Below are positions 33,244-43,996 of a stretch of DNA of 64,000 nucleotides, piece by piece. Numbering within the stretch: the first letter of the stretch is position 1; the number at the start of each line of letters is the position of its first letter. The stretch spans positions 1,104,515 through 1,168,514 of the forward strand of contig GG745342.1 of assembly GCA_000151295.1 (NCBI GenBank). The letters are read 5' to 3'. The position numbers were made by a program, and so were the translations under genes. Origin of the DNA: Allomyces macrogynus ATCC 38327 (Eukaryota; Blastocladiomycota; Blastocladiomycetes; Blastocladiales; Blastocladiaceae). Under the pieces are notes generated by a model. The model worked only from the letters and a program-made list of their open reading frames with translations, was not told the origin of the DNA and searched no databases.

Positions 33244-33744
33244 GTTGGCGGGTCGAGCCGCAGCGGGTTCCACGAGATCTGCAGGCACGTCTCGGTTTGA
33301 GCAGGCAGCCAGGCGGGCCGAAGTTCTCGCAACGTCCTTCCTTTCGTTGGCCCTCTTCGCTCACGCCTCTCTTTCGTTGGCTCGCTCCGCTCGCATTCCT
33401 CTTTGATTGCTTCACTTTCTTCCTTTTGCGCTCTGTTGGCCCACTTCACTCGCAGCTTTTGTGTTCGGCCCTTGAATAACGACAAAAATGCAATGTGTGG
33501 TGTTTGATCTGGCCTGTCTCGCCGCGATTCTTGCACCGTTTTTGAAATTGTTGAAGGAGACCCAAAGATTGAGATCGAAGGCCACTCATGAACTCCAAAT
33601 TGATTTGAGCCACGCGAACAGAAAAGGGCACCCGCCCGCCAAAATGAAAATCAAACACGTCGTGCCAAACCCTGGCCACGACAATCTGGCTCAAGCACAC
33701 GCTCAGCCCGTCAATCGCACCAGCAGCTGCGGCGGCTACGCGGC

Positions 33745-34100
33745 TACTCGTCTTCACGGTCCTGGACCGTTGGCGCCGTCGTCGGCGTCGGAGAATTGCG
33801 CATGAAGCGCCGCATCTTGGCCCAAAGATCGCGCGCGGCGTCGAAGTACACGTCCTTGACCTCCTAAATCATTGGCGCAAGGCAGACAAGGAGCAAAGGA
33901 TTCAAAACAACCATGTCAGGACGGTTGGCATCACAGTGCACCAGGGCGGTCGATTCCAAGTCGTGCAAGTTAGCCTTACAGGTTGGATCGTAAAAACAAT
34001 CCCCATCAAGACGACAAACATGGTCGTCCCGTGCAGGGCTAAATAGTGTCCCAGAAGCGTTGTCGGTCAGTGCCATCCGTGGACGGCAGCGTCTTGCAAG
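33745..34100 (-). pseudogene. Decayed last two exons, repeat copy 3
   Basis: Minus strand: after a TTTAG acceptor near 34042 the exon LHGTTMFVVLMGIVFTIQP, a GTAAGG donor near 33991, an intron ending ATTTAG at 33866, then EVKDVYFDAARDLWAKMRRF, MRNSPTPTTAPTVQD and a stop near 33746. Best preserved of the three copies, with intact splice signals. Similarity to the 28-kb copy continues upstream to about 34115 (AAGGACCGAACCAAGCCGAAC on the plus strand), so a larger gene segment was duplicated. Confidence 0.5.
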
Positions 34101-34438
34101 CAAGGACCGAACCAAGCCGAACTCTGGGGGACCCGCTGACCGTTGTGCGATGGCGGCCGGCGGCCCGTCCGAACGTACGCGACCGCGACAGCGCGCGCGG
34201 GCACAAGGGTCGTGCCAGACATGGCGATGCGTGCGCCGGGGGGCGGGGCCGTGCCTGGCGCCGCGATGCACACGCCGGTACGAGGTCGCGCGGGATGCCG
34301 CGAGGCACGCATGGAGAGTGAGATCGTGCGAGACGCCGCAACGCGCGCAGCCGATGTGCTTGTTGGTGTTTACTTGTGGTAGATCGAGTTGGCGGCCAGG
34401 GTCATGGTGGACGTTCAGGGGATGATCTGGCTGTTCAA

Positions 34439-34804
34439 ATGCAGGAACTATATACTCTTCATTTCGACGTTTTTTCTCCATCTTCCGCCGCACGCGTTCA
34501 GATAATACTTCGCACTCAGCGCAACGGGCGTCTGTTCATGGCTCTCAGGGAATCAATGGCCGCTTTGCGAATTGCATGTCCTGTCGCGTCGTTGGGCGAG
34601 GACACGTTGATCGTGGAGAGCGCAGTCCGGGTCGTGGACGGAAAAGTGAACCAGTTTGACGTCCGTGCGAACGGTTGGGTAAGAGCAATCATGACGATTC
34701 TAAACCCGGTCGCCGTACCAGCTGTGGACAGCATCGTCGACGGCCAGTTGGTCGGATCGTTCACAGAATCCGAGTTGGTTCCCGCAGTAGCTGGCGTCGC
34801 GTAG
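34439..34804 (+). CDS. Hypothetical 121-residue reading frame
   Basis: Open frame from ATG at 34439 to TAG at 34804. The product would be soluble, Val/Ala-rich, with alternating hydrophobic residues (TLIVESAVRVVDGKVNQFDV; AVPAVDSIVDGQLVGSF) suggestive of beta strands. A TATATACT element overlaps the first codons. No family recognised, no intron seen, and it sits in a decayed region, so it may be a relic exon or chance. Confidence 0.25.
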   Translation: MQELYTLHFDVFSPSSAARVQIILRTQRNGRLFMALRESMAALRIACPVASLGEDTLIVESAVRVVDGKVNQFDVRANGWVRAIMTILNPVAVPAVDSIVDGQLVGSFTESELVPAVAGVA

Positions 34805-35830
34805 AGTGAGCAAGCTCTCTCGATAAAAACCCCCTGCCTCAGCACAGGCAAGTTCGTGGAGTCGAAGTTGGAATGCAGGCAGGCGTGTCAGTCGCCGTTG
34901 ACTTCGTGCAGCGACAAAACACCTCGGGTCCCGGTTTCGACAGGAGATATCACGCCTTAGTCGCCGATGCTGGACTCAACGGCAGCGCCGGTCATGAGCC
35001 AGATTGGATAGCGCGCGCGCGTTGCGCGACGGCAAGATTTCCTTGGGCCGACTCGACGTGGAAATCGCCACTGGGCATCGTGCGTGCCTGCGCACCGAAG
35101 ATGCTTGCCGCGCTCTCGCTCGTGCGTGGTGGGCTCACCTGCAGGTCCGCTGCGGACTGGCCGCCAGACTTGGTCGGTCGGACTTGGTCAGTCGTGCATC
35201 GCTCAGCGTCGCTCACTGGCCAACCAAACGCGTGCGGTGGGGAGCATGTGAGGCTCCTGTCAAAATCATCACTGCGTTGGCTTTGCTTTTGTCTCGCGCT
35301 CCATGTGGGTATGTCGTCGCTTGACGGCGCGACGAAGGACCGTCATGGGGATGATGCGCAAGCGACGATCGGAGGAAACCCTGCCTTCCACACCGCCATG
35401 CCATGCTCGTTGCCGCCGATTCAACGACGACCTCGACGCGCGCACGCTGTAATAATTATGATACCGCGGTCTCGAGTCGCGCCACCCACTATGTGGGGGC
35501 CAGCAGCGGGAGTATATTTTGATATCGTTTCAGCCTTAAATCGCGGTGGCGTGGAAATACACACACGACAAGGAAAGCAACGGCAGGTGGCGGCAAATGG
35601 CGGTGCGAGACGCGCTATTCTTTGCGGCTTGATGATCACGTTTGTGTGCGGGACGCGGCCGCCAATCGCTTCGTTATCGAAGAACACAAGCGGAGCCACC
35701 CATCCCCCGCACGATCAACCTGTTGACGACGTCCCCGCCTCGGGCCGCCCTCCCACACTTTCGCTCTCGCTCTTGCTCTCTCGCTCTCCTGCACTCGCCA
35801 TTCGCTTCAGCAACAACGTCCGTCAACACC
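34805..35830. other. Intergenic region
   Basis: About 1 kb with no supported gene; long open stretches here are not backed by motifs. The last 100 bp (CTCTCGCTCTCCTGCACTCGCC) is a pyrimidine-rich leader for the gene at 35831. Confidence 0.4.
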
Positions 35831-37291
35831 ATGATCGCGCCCACAATGCTCGCTCGCAAGTCGACAACCGCATGCATCGCTGCCGCCGTGCACCGTGCCG
35901 CCGCCCCGACGACGACGCCGAGGCGCATTCTCGCCTCGTCATCTACCCCGACGACAACAACGAAGACCGCGGCCTCTTTCTCGACATGCACATCCGCGCG
36001 CTCGCCTGCTGCTGTATCGCTCGCTGATGCTCGCCGCGATCTGGCCTCTCCGCGCCGCTTCCAAGCTCCAATCGCTCGAAATCCCTGCTTTCCGCGAGGC
36101 ATTTCCACTTCGGCCCCACTGCTCGAGCCGCGTGCCCGCCCATCTTCGTCCATTGACGCAACTACCGAAGCAACGTCGCTCCTGACGCACGACGCAACCG
36201 TCGACATTCTGCCCTTCCCGGGCCACGCTGCCTGGCCCGCGCTGCTTGACCCGCACGTCGACCTCGTCGACCTCCCTGGCCTCTTTTCCCCGTCCGACCG
36301 CGCGATCCTCGCAACCACCGACGCGACTCTCGCACGGCTCGCTGACGACTGGGCCGCGCTCGAAATGACGCACCGGCCCGCGCTCGAGCTCGCTGCCGCG
36401 CAGCACGCACTCGTCGATGGCGGGTCCACGGCCGACCTCGACGCCGACGTGGTTGCGGCGCTCGTCGTACAAGTGCCCACGTTACGCACGCTCGCATCGC
36501 GGCTCGCCAATTACCCTGCGCTGAAGGTCCGCGCCGCTCTGCGCCGGTCGCGACTCGCCGTGCACCGCGCGGTCGCCATGGACCCAGCACACCATCCGCT
36601 GTGGACCAAGGCGTGGTCGTTGCCGTCTTCGTGGGCGCTGCATTTCTTCCACGCGCAGCTCGCGCACGTCAAGGGGGTTGCGGTGCTCAAGTCGTTGGTC
36701 GATGTGCGCAAGCCCGACCCGAGCACATCCGTTGCGCACGACGACGAAATGGACGTGTCGTGGCCATTCCCGGCGCACATTGATGCATCCGCATCCCGCG
36801 CCGTGTCGAACCCGCCGGCGTCCCAACTCCGCGCGCTGTTGGCGTGTTATTCGCGCGACGACTGGGCGGCCGCGCCCGTGTTCACGCGCACGCAGCTGTC
36901 GGTCCTCGCCGCCGTGCGCGGCGCACGGAATCGGGATGCCGTCTGGCGGCACATGCTCGCGTGCGGGATGCACTGGGCGCGCGCGGACCAGGAAGACGAG
37001 AAGGCCAAGGAAGCCATGTGGCGGCACCTGGTCCTGTTGCACGCGGAGCTTGTCCGTGCGGGGCTGTTGGGTGGCCCGATCAGGTCGTTTGATGATGTCG
37101 TGGACGTGGCCGGGTTTGTCGGGCAGTGTTTGGTCGCCATGGAGAGTAGCGACCGCGGGGACGCGGGAGCCGAGCAGCGAGGTCGAGGTAGTAGCCGAGG
37201 ACGAGGTTTGAGTCGTGATGGATGGGAGAACCTGGCGACGGCAGCGAATGTTGCGGGTGGGGCCTTCACGTTGTGGGCTGCGATTATTTGA
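35831..37291 (+). CDS. Putative mitochondrial protein, unknown family
   Basis: Single exon, 486 residues. The first about 110 residues are rich in Ala, Arg, Ser and Thr with almost no acidic residues (MIAPTMLARKSTTACIAAAV; RRFQAPIARNPCFPRGISTSAPLL), a convincing mitochondrial presequence with a processing-like RGISTSAP region. The mature part is largely helical with LWTKAWSLPSSWALHFFHAQ, then a charged C-terminal region and a final hydrophobic AANVAGGAFTLWAAII that could be a membrane anchor. No catalytic motif or known domain. ATG at 35831 (ACCATGATC) is preferred; the frame is open further upstream only by composition. Confidence 0.7.
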   Translation: MIAPTMLARKSTTACIAAAVHRAAAPTTTPRRILASSSTPTTTTKTAASFSTCTSARSPAAVSLADARRDLASPRRFQAPIARNPCFPRGISTSAPLLEPRARPSSSIDATTEATSLLTHDATVDILPFPGHAAWPALLDPHVDLVDLPGLFSPSDRAILATTDATLARLADDWAALEMTHRPALELAAAQHALVDGGSTADLDADVVAALVVQVPTLRTLASRLANYPALKVRAALRRSRLAVHRAVAMDPAHHPLWTKAWSLPSSWALHFFHAQLAHVKGVAVLKSLVDVRKPDPSTSVAHDDEMDVSWPFPAHIDASASRAVSNPPASQLRALLACYSRDDWAAAPVFTRTQLSVLAAVRGARNRDAVWRHMLACGMHWARADQEDEKAKEAMWRHLVLLHAELVRAGLLGGPIRSFDDVVDVAGFVGQCLVAMESSDRGDAGAEQRGRGSSRGRGLSRDGWENLATAANVAGGAFTLWAAII

Positions 37292-38072
37292 TGCGGGGAT
37301 AGCTGGAGGAAGGGGATGGAAGGTCGAGAAATCGGTACCGGGTTGGCATTGCGTTATAGAGCCAAGGGAATATTGGAGTGCGGGCGTGGTTTGTACCAGG
37401 TGCCCGAGAGGGCCGCAAGATGCGTGTGCCGTCAACGAGAGGTGAGAGCGACAGACGAGTCGAAGCGCGAGCAGGAGAATTGGAACTGCGAGACAGAGAG
37501 CGAGGCATGTGGTGCTATCCGCAATTTATGTGACCGCGCTTTACTCCACGAACGCCGTTTGCAAGCGACCTTGCCGGTGGCGGCCCTTCGATTACCGTCA
37601 ATCCCCCAGCTCGGCCCGCGGTGCCCACTAGCCGCAATCGACTTGCCCCACTGCTGCCGCCGTTGTGTCGCCGGCGACGAGTCGCAGCACGCCAACGCAT
37701 GCATCGGCACAGACCAAGAGCCGCTGCCCATTCCACGACCTCACCAAGATCTAGCAGCACTGCCCGCTCATTTTGGCAACGAATCCCGTCCTCGTACCAG
37801 CGACCCCTTTGTCCACCCGGTCATCGGCTCGATCGTCATCCGCGCGTGCCTCGCCGTCCGAGCTGCCGTAACACAGGAACAACGGAGCGGTTTCCTGCTC
37901 GACTTGGCCAAAATCATTTGCGATCGATCCGTCCTCCTTGCCCAAGGGCTTCGCTGGTCCCGACTCCCCGTCTCAAGCTCCCGGCACTCCCCGACGCAGC
38001 AATCCTCGCCGCTGCCTTCCGCGCGCGCCCGGCCAACGCCGTCTCCCTCGCTTCGTTCCTCGACCCGTCAAC
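37292..38072. other. Intergenic region and leader
   Basis: No supported gene; the frame of the next gene is open back to 37938 but the codons before 38073 read like leader sequence. Confidence 0.4.
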
Positions 38073-40079
38073 ATGCCCGCTCACGTCGCAATACCAACAT
38101 CTTCGGCCGCGGCAGCTGCCGTTGCCGCGCTCGAGCTCGCCGAGAGGCCTGGCAGGGCCGTCACGGACTTGCCCGACCTGTCGGCCGACTTCAAGTTCCG
38201 GCTGCTCTTCATGTTCTCGTCGCTGATCGCCGCCGCCGCCGTATTGAGCAGCGTGCGGCGATTGGTCCGCACGCTGCAAAAGCAGTCCGAGGAATGGTCG
38301 AGTTCCGGCTCCTACGCAAGCCAGCTCGACCTGATTGCGCGCAGCGTCGAAATCGTGCAAGCATTACTCTTCCTCATTGTCGACGTACTCTTTCTCGTGT
38401 GGACGGGTTACCCGGGCGCGCCACCGACCGACGCGATCATGCCGCGCGCCGCACTCGGGCTCGCCATGACCGTCGTGAGTCTCGACCCGGGCATTTGCAT
38501 GCTGGTCCTCGCGTCGCTCCTGTGCCGGTGGTTCAAGTTCTCGTACCGGCGATTCGCGTGCATGGTGCTGATTCACGTGGCGCCAACGGTCGCCGTCACG
38601 TATGTTGCAACGACGGGCGATTTCCTCAACGTGCAGTGGATCACGTTTCTCTACGTGATCATTGTCGACGTGCTCTACGTGATTGCGATCCGGTTCTTCT
38701 TGTTCTGGATCACCTCGCAGTACCCGATCATGGCCTACAATGAAGTGAACGCCAAGGTGATCCAGGGGAAAGTGCTGTTTCTCTACCTGTCAGCGATCAT
38801 CGACTTGGCCGTTGGGCTCTTGGCGGTGGGCACGCCGACGTACCTGACGCTCACGATCAATCTGTTCCTGTTCCACATCCGGTTCGTCACGTCCGTCGGC
38901 CTGAGCCTCGACATGGATCGGCTCGAACGGCCCGTCTTACCCGACTTTGTCGGGCTCGTACCCGAACCGGAAGAGGCCGCGACGCAAGGTCTCTTACGGC
39001 CGCGCACCAAGTCTCAGGGGTCCGGGTATCGCCGCCTGAACGCGCTGCTGTCGGCGCAGGCCCAGGGCGATTCGCCGAACGGGACGTCGACGAACCGCGG
39101 CATGTCGCTGTTCGTCCCGCCGCCGCTCAACAAGAACCCATTCGCGTCGGAACTCTCAATTGACCCAAACGACATGTCGCGCCGGTCGTCTGTCAACCCC
39201 GGATCGGCGTCCGGGAACGACATTTCGGCCGCGTTGGCGGAACACAACGACGAGGACACGTCGCCCACAACTGCCGTCAACCCTACCACCGGTGGAGACA
39301 GTTCGTGGCTCGCAGCACTCGGCGGTGGATTGGGTGGCGGCGTGCGCCGGTCGGCGTCGCGGCTCACGGTCCTGCTTGACCCGGACGGCCCGGCGGCGGG
39401 CAAGAACGTGGCTGCGTCGACGATGAGCGTGATTCCGGCAATTATCACGACCGAGGACGACGAAAGTTCGCCCGCCGTGGGGCAGAGCGTGCCGGCGGTC
39501 GCGGTCGTCGCACCGCCCGCACCGGCACCGACACCCGCGCGCGGCGGAACGGCGTCAGCGTCGGCGGTCGCGGTGGCGGGCGGCGCGGCGGTCCTGACGG
39601 ACCCGGGGCTCGACCGTGCGGGGACGCACCCGACGCCACTCTCATCGACCGGGCCCGCGAGTACCCGTCCCGCCGCGACCGCAGCCCCAAATTCGCGCCG
39701 GCACTCGTTCGACGCGTCCGCGCGCACAGCCACCACCGGCGCCGCACCACCACCACTACCGCCGCCGACTGTCATCACCGACGACCCGGCCGGTGTCCCG
39801 CTGCCCGACACCCTCGCGCGTCCGGCGTCGGGCCTGGTCGCGTCGCCGCCCGCACTCAAGCGCACGGCGACGATTGCCGCGCCGCCGTCGGGGGTCGGCA
39901 AGCACATGTCGCTTGCTGACCAGTTGGCCGCACGCAGTGACCCGGAATTCGCGCCGCGGTCGCGCGACGTGTTTGAGGAGGCGGTCGAGGATCGCGAGGA
40001 GGAGAGAAAGCGGATTGCAGCGCAGCTGGCGGGGCGGGGGGCGGGGAATCGCAGGATGAGTTCGCCGAAGGGGGTGTAG
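38073..40079 (+). CDS. Seven-transmembrane protein with long disordered tail
   Basis: Single exon, 668 residues. About seven hydrophobic segments between residues 45 and 300 (LLFMFSSLIAAAAVL; VQALLFLIVDVLFLVW; DPGICMLVLASLL; VLIHVAPTVAVTYV; FLYVIIVDVLYVIAIRFFLFW; VLFLYLSAIIDLAVGLLAVG; LTLTINLFLFHIRFV). The remaining 350 residues are polar, rich in Ser, Pro, Ala and Thr, with RRxS-type phosphorylation-like sites and no globular motif. The layout resembles a receptor or sensor, but I see no classic GPCR motif. Start at 38073 (CAACATGCCC) follows a pyrimidine-rich leader. No close family recognised. Confidence 0.75.
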   Translation: MPAHVAIPTSSAAAAAVAALELAERPGRAVTDLPDLSADFKFRLLFMFSSLIAAAAVLSSVRRLVRTLQKQSEEWSSSGSYASQLDLIARSVEIVQALLFLIVDVLFLVWTGYPGAPPTDAIMPRAALGLAMTVVSLDPGICMLVLASLLCRWFKFSYRRFACMVLIHVAPTVAVTYVATTGDFLNVQWITFLYVIIVDVLYVIAIRFFLFWITSQYPIMAYNEVNAKVIQGKVLFLYLSAIIDLAVGLLAVGTPTYLTLTINLFLFHIRFVTSVGLSLDMDRLERPVLPDFVGLVPEPEEAATQGLLRPRTKSQGSGYRRLNALLSAQAQGDSPNGTSTNRGMSLFVPPPLNKNPFASELSIDPNDMSRRSSVNPGSASGNDISAALAEHNDEDTSPTTAVNPTTGGDSSWLAALGGGLGGGVRRSASRLTVLLDPDGPAAGKNVAASTMSVIPAIITTEDDESSPAVGQSVPAVAVVAPPAPAPTPARGGTASASAVAVAGGAAVLTDPGLDRAGTHPTPLSSTGPASTRPAATAAPNSRRHSFDASARTATTGAAPPPLPPPTVITDDPAGVPLPDTLARPASGLVASPPALKRTATIAAPPSGVGKHMSLADQLAARSDPEFAPRSRDVFEEAVEDREEERKRIAAQLAGRGAGNRRMSSPKGV

Positions 40080-40909
40080 GATGGATGTGAGGGACTGGGG
40101 AACGAGATGGGGGACTTGGTGGAGGGATAATGAGGGGAGGGTGGAGAAGGTGGGAACAGGGACGGAGTATGGCATTTGGATAGACTGGGGTCAGTTTACT
40201 CATTGATGTCGTGCTGGACGAGGAGGTGGCTGATGAAGGAGACGCAAGTCAAGGCACCGTTATGCTGTTTCTGCCGAATTGTTTCGATATCTCGACTGAT
40301 AATCCTCAACTGAGGGTGATTGATCGCATCACGAGAGTCGTGATCGCTGATCGTAGTCGACAATGGTGGGCACTTAAGCGAAAGGATTAGAATACTGTGA
40401 GCTGCTCATCCGAGCAGAAAATGTCTTAAAAAAAAAGAAGACCACCCGCGTCATTCGCCCATCTAGAGCTCATCCTGAGCAAGTCATATACCATCACAAA
40501 TGCAGAAACTCAAGTGCTCTTGCGAATCGAACCCACGAACTCGGAGCAGCGTCCGCTCACACAGGTCCGGCCGCTCCCACCTGCAAAAACAGAACACACG
40601 AAGGATGACAATGAGCGCAGACACGACCGCGAACGCCTGGCCTTGAAAGAGCAGATTAGTGTTCCATGGGAGCGAGCGATTTGCCTTGTTGCGCGTCAGA
40701 TCACACACTGAAGTCGCTACACGTCTCCCCTGGCCGCATTCTGATTGGGAGGATAGTAAAGAGAACAGCTCCGAATGAAACATAGACTGTGAGTTGATGA
40801 GTACGACGATGACTTTCTCACTTTGGCGAGCCTTGTCTTGGAGGAGGAACATGATTGCCCTTCCGAGTAAAACGTGGAGAATTGTCTAAAATACTGTTTG
40901 TCGATCCGT
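40080..40909. other. Convergent intergenic region
   Basis: 3' flanks of two converging genes; includes a 10-A run near 40428-40437. An internal GGTTCGATTC (minus strand, near 40530) is discussed as a rejected tRNA. Confidence 0.4.
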
Positions 40910-43104
40910 TCAGTCCAGCAACAGTCCCAGCGTCCGCTCCATATCCCCAGCAAAGTCGAGTCCCAGCCCACTCGCAAACGGCGGGACCCACCGCGCCTGC
41001 GTCGCCGTGTCATGTCCGTGGGCATCGACATCGTCCCTGTGCGCCTCGACCAGTAGCGTATCGAGCATGTGCGTGCCGTAGCACTCGCGGCACGCTCGCA
41101 AGTGGCGAAGCGGTGCCGTCTCGGACGAGGGCCCGCGCACGGGCGCAGCCGCAATCACGTACGGCCCGCCCGAACAATCGCCGCAGACGACGTGGCCGCA
41201 CACTCGACAGTGGTGCTACGTAGGTGCGGGGACGTAAGCCTTGGCTCGGCGACTTCATCAAACGAGCAGACATACCCTGCGCAGGAGAAGCGTGAAATTG
41301 CTGGCACAAATGGCACATGCTCTTGCCTGGCTGTCGGGAACCCACACGGGCGCGACGTAGTCGGGAATGACGGGTACCGAGTGCGGTCGGTCCGGTCGAA
41401 CGGCCGCAGTCGCAGACGGAGCCGGGGCACGCGCCGACACCGGTGGTGGGGATTGCGCCAAATCAGCTTTGACTCGCGTGATGGCCCGAATCCATTCCTG
41501 TGCCGTCGATTCCGATTCTGTGCAAGGATGAACCGGGTCAGCGCGGACAAATGGGATGTCAGAACCCAATGCACGTACCCGCCACGAGCACAAAGCTTTT
41601 GTCGCGCGCAACGATCTCAAATGCAAACGCAACAGCCGTGACGGGCCTCACACGGGCAATATCGAACACGTCAACGCTCCGATGGAAGAGGAGCCGGTTG
41701 CTTGGAGCGCGGCTACGTGGAGTAAAGCGGACAAAACTTGTGAGCGTGAAATGACATCAAGGCAAGGAAGCTCCAGAGGCGGAGCCATACCTCGTCAGGA
41801 TCAGGACGTCGTTGAAGAGCAAGACATGGCGGTCGTCGCGCGACTTACGCGACACCTTTTTCAAGTCGCCGACCTGGACGAGCCGGCGCGAGGGCAAAAG
41901 CAACGGAATCGAGCAGCCAAGCAACCGCTGCTGGACTTGCAGCACGTAGTTGGCGTGCTCCTCTTGCCGAATCGCTTCGTTGACGAAGTCGGCCACGTCG
42001 TCAATGATGCGCGCGGCCGCTTCAAGCTGCTGCACGTCTTGGACGAGGTCGGCTGGCACGGCGGCCCCGGCCGTGGCACAGGCCTTGAGGTGCTCGGTCG
42101 TCGAGAGCAAGTCGCGAACGAGGAGCCGGTACCGCGGAATGCGCTGGACGGGCAGGATCAAGTGCGACTGGATGTGCAAGATGGGGTGGTCGCCAGCCTA
42201 TGTGTTCACCATTCAATGCCCTTGTTAGTCGGCGCGAAACATGATTCCGGAAGCGCCAAGCAAAAGCGGTGCGCACCCGCACGACGTCCTTGCCCTGCGG
42301 GAACCGCGCGAAAAACTGGCTCAGTGCGAGCAGTGACGCCTGATACCCGCTCGCAAACGTTGCGTATACTTTGAAGAACGGGCCCATGCGCTGTAGGAGG
42401 AGCGCAATCGGCGCCGCGCCGTGCCACCGCATCGTCGACTTGGGCATGGGCCGCGCGCTCAACTGGCTCTTACCGCCAAACAGCTGCACCTCGAGCGCGA
42501 GCAAGAACGAGCGGCTCAGTGCGACAATCTCGACGAGGTTGCGGAAGATTTGAGAGCAGTCTTGCGTCGTCAGGAGCGGCGGCGTCGCAGTGCGCGCGTG
42601 CGCGACGAGCGGATCGACGATGCGCGACAAGAGGTCTTCGAGGCCGTCGAGGTAGCTGCACTCGGTCGTGTAGAGCTCGTAGGCGATGCTCTGCCGCCGC
42701 TGCGCGTACTTGGTCGCGTCTGCGATCGACTGATCTGTCGCGGGCGGCGCGGACTGTGGGTGGAGCGATGCAGGCGGATCCCATGCATGGTGCTCGACGA
42801 CGGGCGCCGACGGCGAGTGCGCGAGGCCATTCTCACCCACATCTTGGCGCTCGGATGGGAGGATAGTGGTGGCGGCGTGCGTCAAAGTAGCCGAGACGGC
42901 GAGCTCCTTGTACTTGTTGATAATGTGGAGAATAGGCGACCCGCGCGATCCAGGCTCCGTCGGCGATCTCGATCTCCGTTCGTCGCCAGGTTTGCTGTTG
43001 GTCGTTGGGCTGGCCGAGGCGACCGAACACGCCGAGTCGCGAGGGGCCATCGAGGCGCCGAGCGGGACCAGGGACGGCCAGTCGAATCGCTTCGCAGGCT
43101 CCAT
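40910..43104 (-). CDS. Rho guanine-nucleotide exchange factor, DH-PH-FYVE (FGD-like)
   Basis: Activates a Rho/Cdc42 GTPase at phosphoinositide membranes. Five exons, 43104-42277, 42197-41791, 41712-41579, 41517-41276, 41215-40910 (638 residues). Disordered N-terminus, then a DH domain (about 130-350: YELYTTECSYLDGLEDLL; HLILPVQRIPRYRLLVRDLL, CR3), a PH domain (about 375-475; joined over two introns, with FEIVARDKSFVLVAESE and EWIRAI), and a FYVE zinc finger (about 525-610: APVWVPD, CAICASNF, RRHHCRVCGHVVCGDCS). The FYVE core RRHHC is created by the last splice. Intron 1 has a clear GACTAAC branch site. The frame is open upstream of 43104 but has no ATG, so 43104 is the start. Confidence 0.93.
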
Positions 43105-43996
43105 GATCGAGAATTTGCGATAACGGTTGGCAGCGGGCACGCTTCTACGTCTATGGAATTGGCTAATTTTCGCGATCGCGAAGTCGTGGGCCGAGCGCGA
43201 GCGTCGAAGACTTGACGGGCCTCCCTGCAGCGATCTATTCGGAGCTAACGAGGAGATCGAATTGCATCGAGTTGGGGCGAGGACGGCCTGGAAGTCCAAG
43301 CTGCAGGCCGGGCTTCAGCAACCACGAAGAACAACGGTTACAGTTGTCAGTGAGCAGATATAACGCGGTCACGTGTCACGTTTATCAAGATTATTCTTCG
43401 CGGCTGAGCGCAAAGCAGCCACCAGCACCAGCGCCGTTCCCGGCCAGCGAAGAGTCCCTCAAATGCAGCACGCTTAACGAACACCTGGCGCATTGCATTC
43501 TTGTGCCTCAAATATAGACGATATTTACGCAGCTTCCCAGCCAGGGCGGGCCAGCGTCCCTGCTCCAGCGGAGACCGGGTCCTTTGCCAGCTTTCCGCAT
43601 CCCAACTTCGGCGGCGAAACGAATTACCTCTGCTTCCCCTCACCTCCCCTTCCCTCGCCGACTCGTGCGACTACGTCTGCCCCCTGCACCGCGCCCCTTA
43701 CTCTGAACCGACCGCCCATACTCGCCGCCGCCATCTCTCTGTTGCCATCCGCATCACCCTCTCCAGCGCCGACTCGCCGTCGCCTGGGCCCTCGACTCCA
43801 TATCGATAGACGATTCCGACTCCTCTCTGTTTTGCACGTTGCGCTGCCCTCGCCCGGTCGTCGCCGCGTATTCCCGCCGCCGCAATCCACTCGTCCCATT
43901 CCAAACCCCGCGTCGTTCGACTTGCCCCGTTTCTGTCGACACCGCGCGTTCGATCCCTTCCGATCTCGCGCCGTCCCCTCGATTCCTCGCGCCACG
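43105..43996. promoter_or_regulatory. Divergent promoter region, RhoGEF and FAM72
   Basis: About 890 bp. Pyrimidine-rich leader before the FAM72 start (about 43630-43990). An AT-richer central part (about 43330-43480) may hold both core promoters. No gene supported. Confidence 0.45.

Noticed and set aside
34873..36027. 384-codon plus-strand open frame across 34.9-36.0 kb.
   Set aside because: No motif, spans AT-richer spacer, and overlaps the start of the putative mitochondrial protein in a different frame.
40500..40620. Possible tRNA on the minus strand (GGTTCGATTC B-box-like sequence near 40530).
   Set aside because: The flanking bases do not form a 5-bp T stem and no matching A box or acceptor stem was found.
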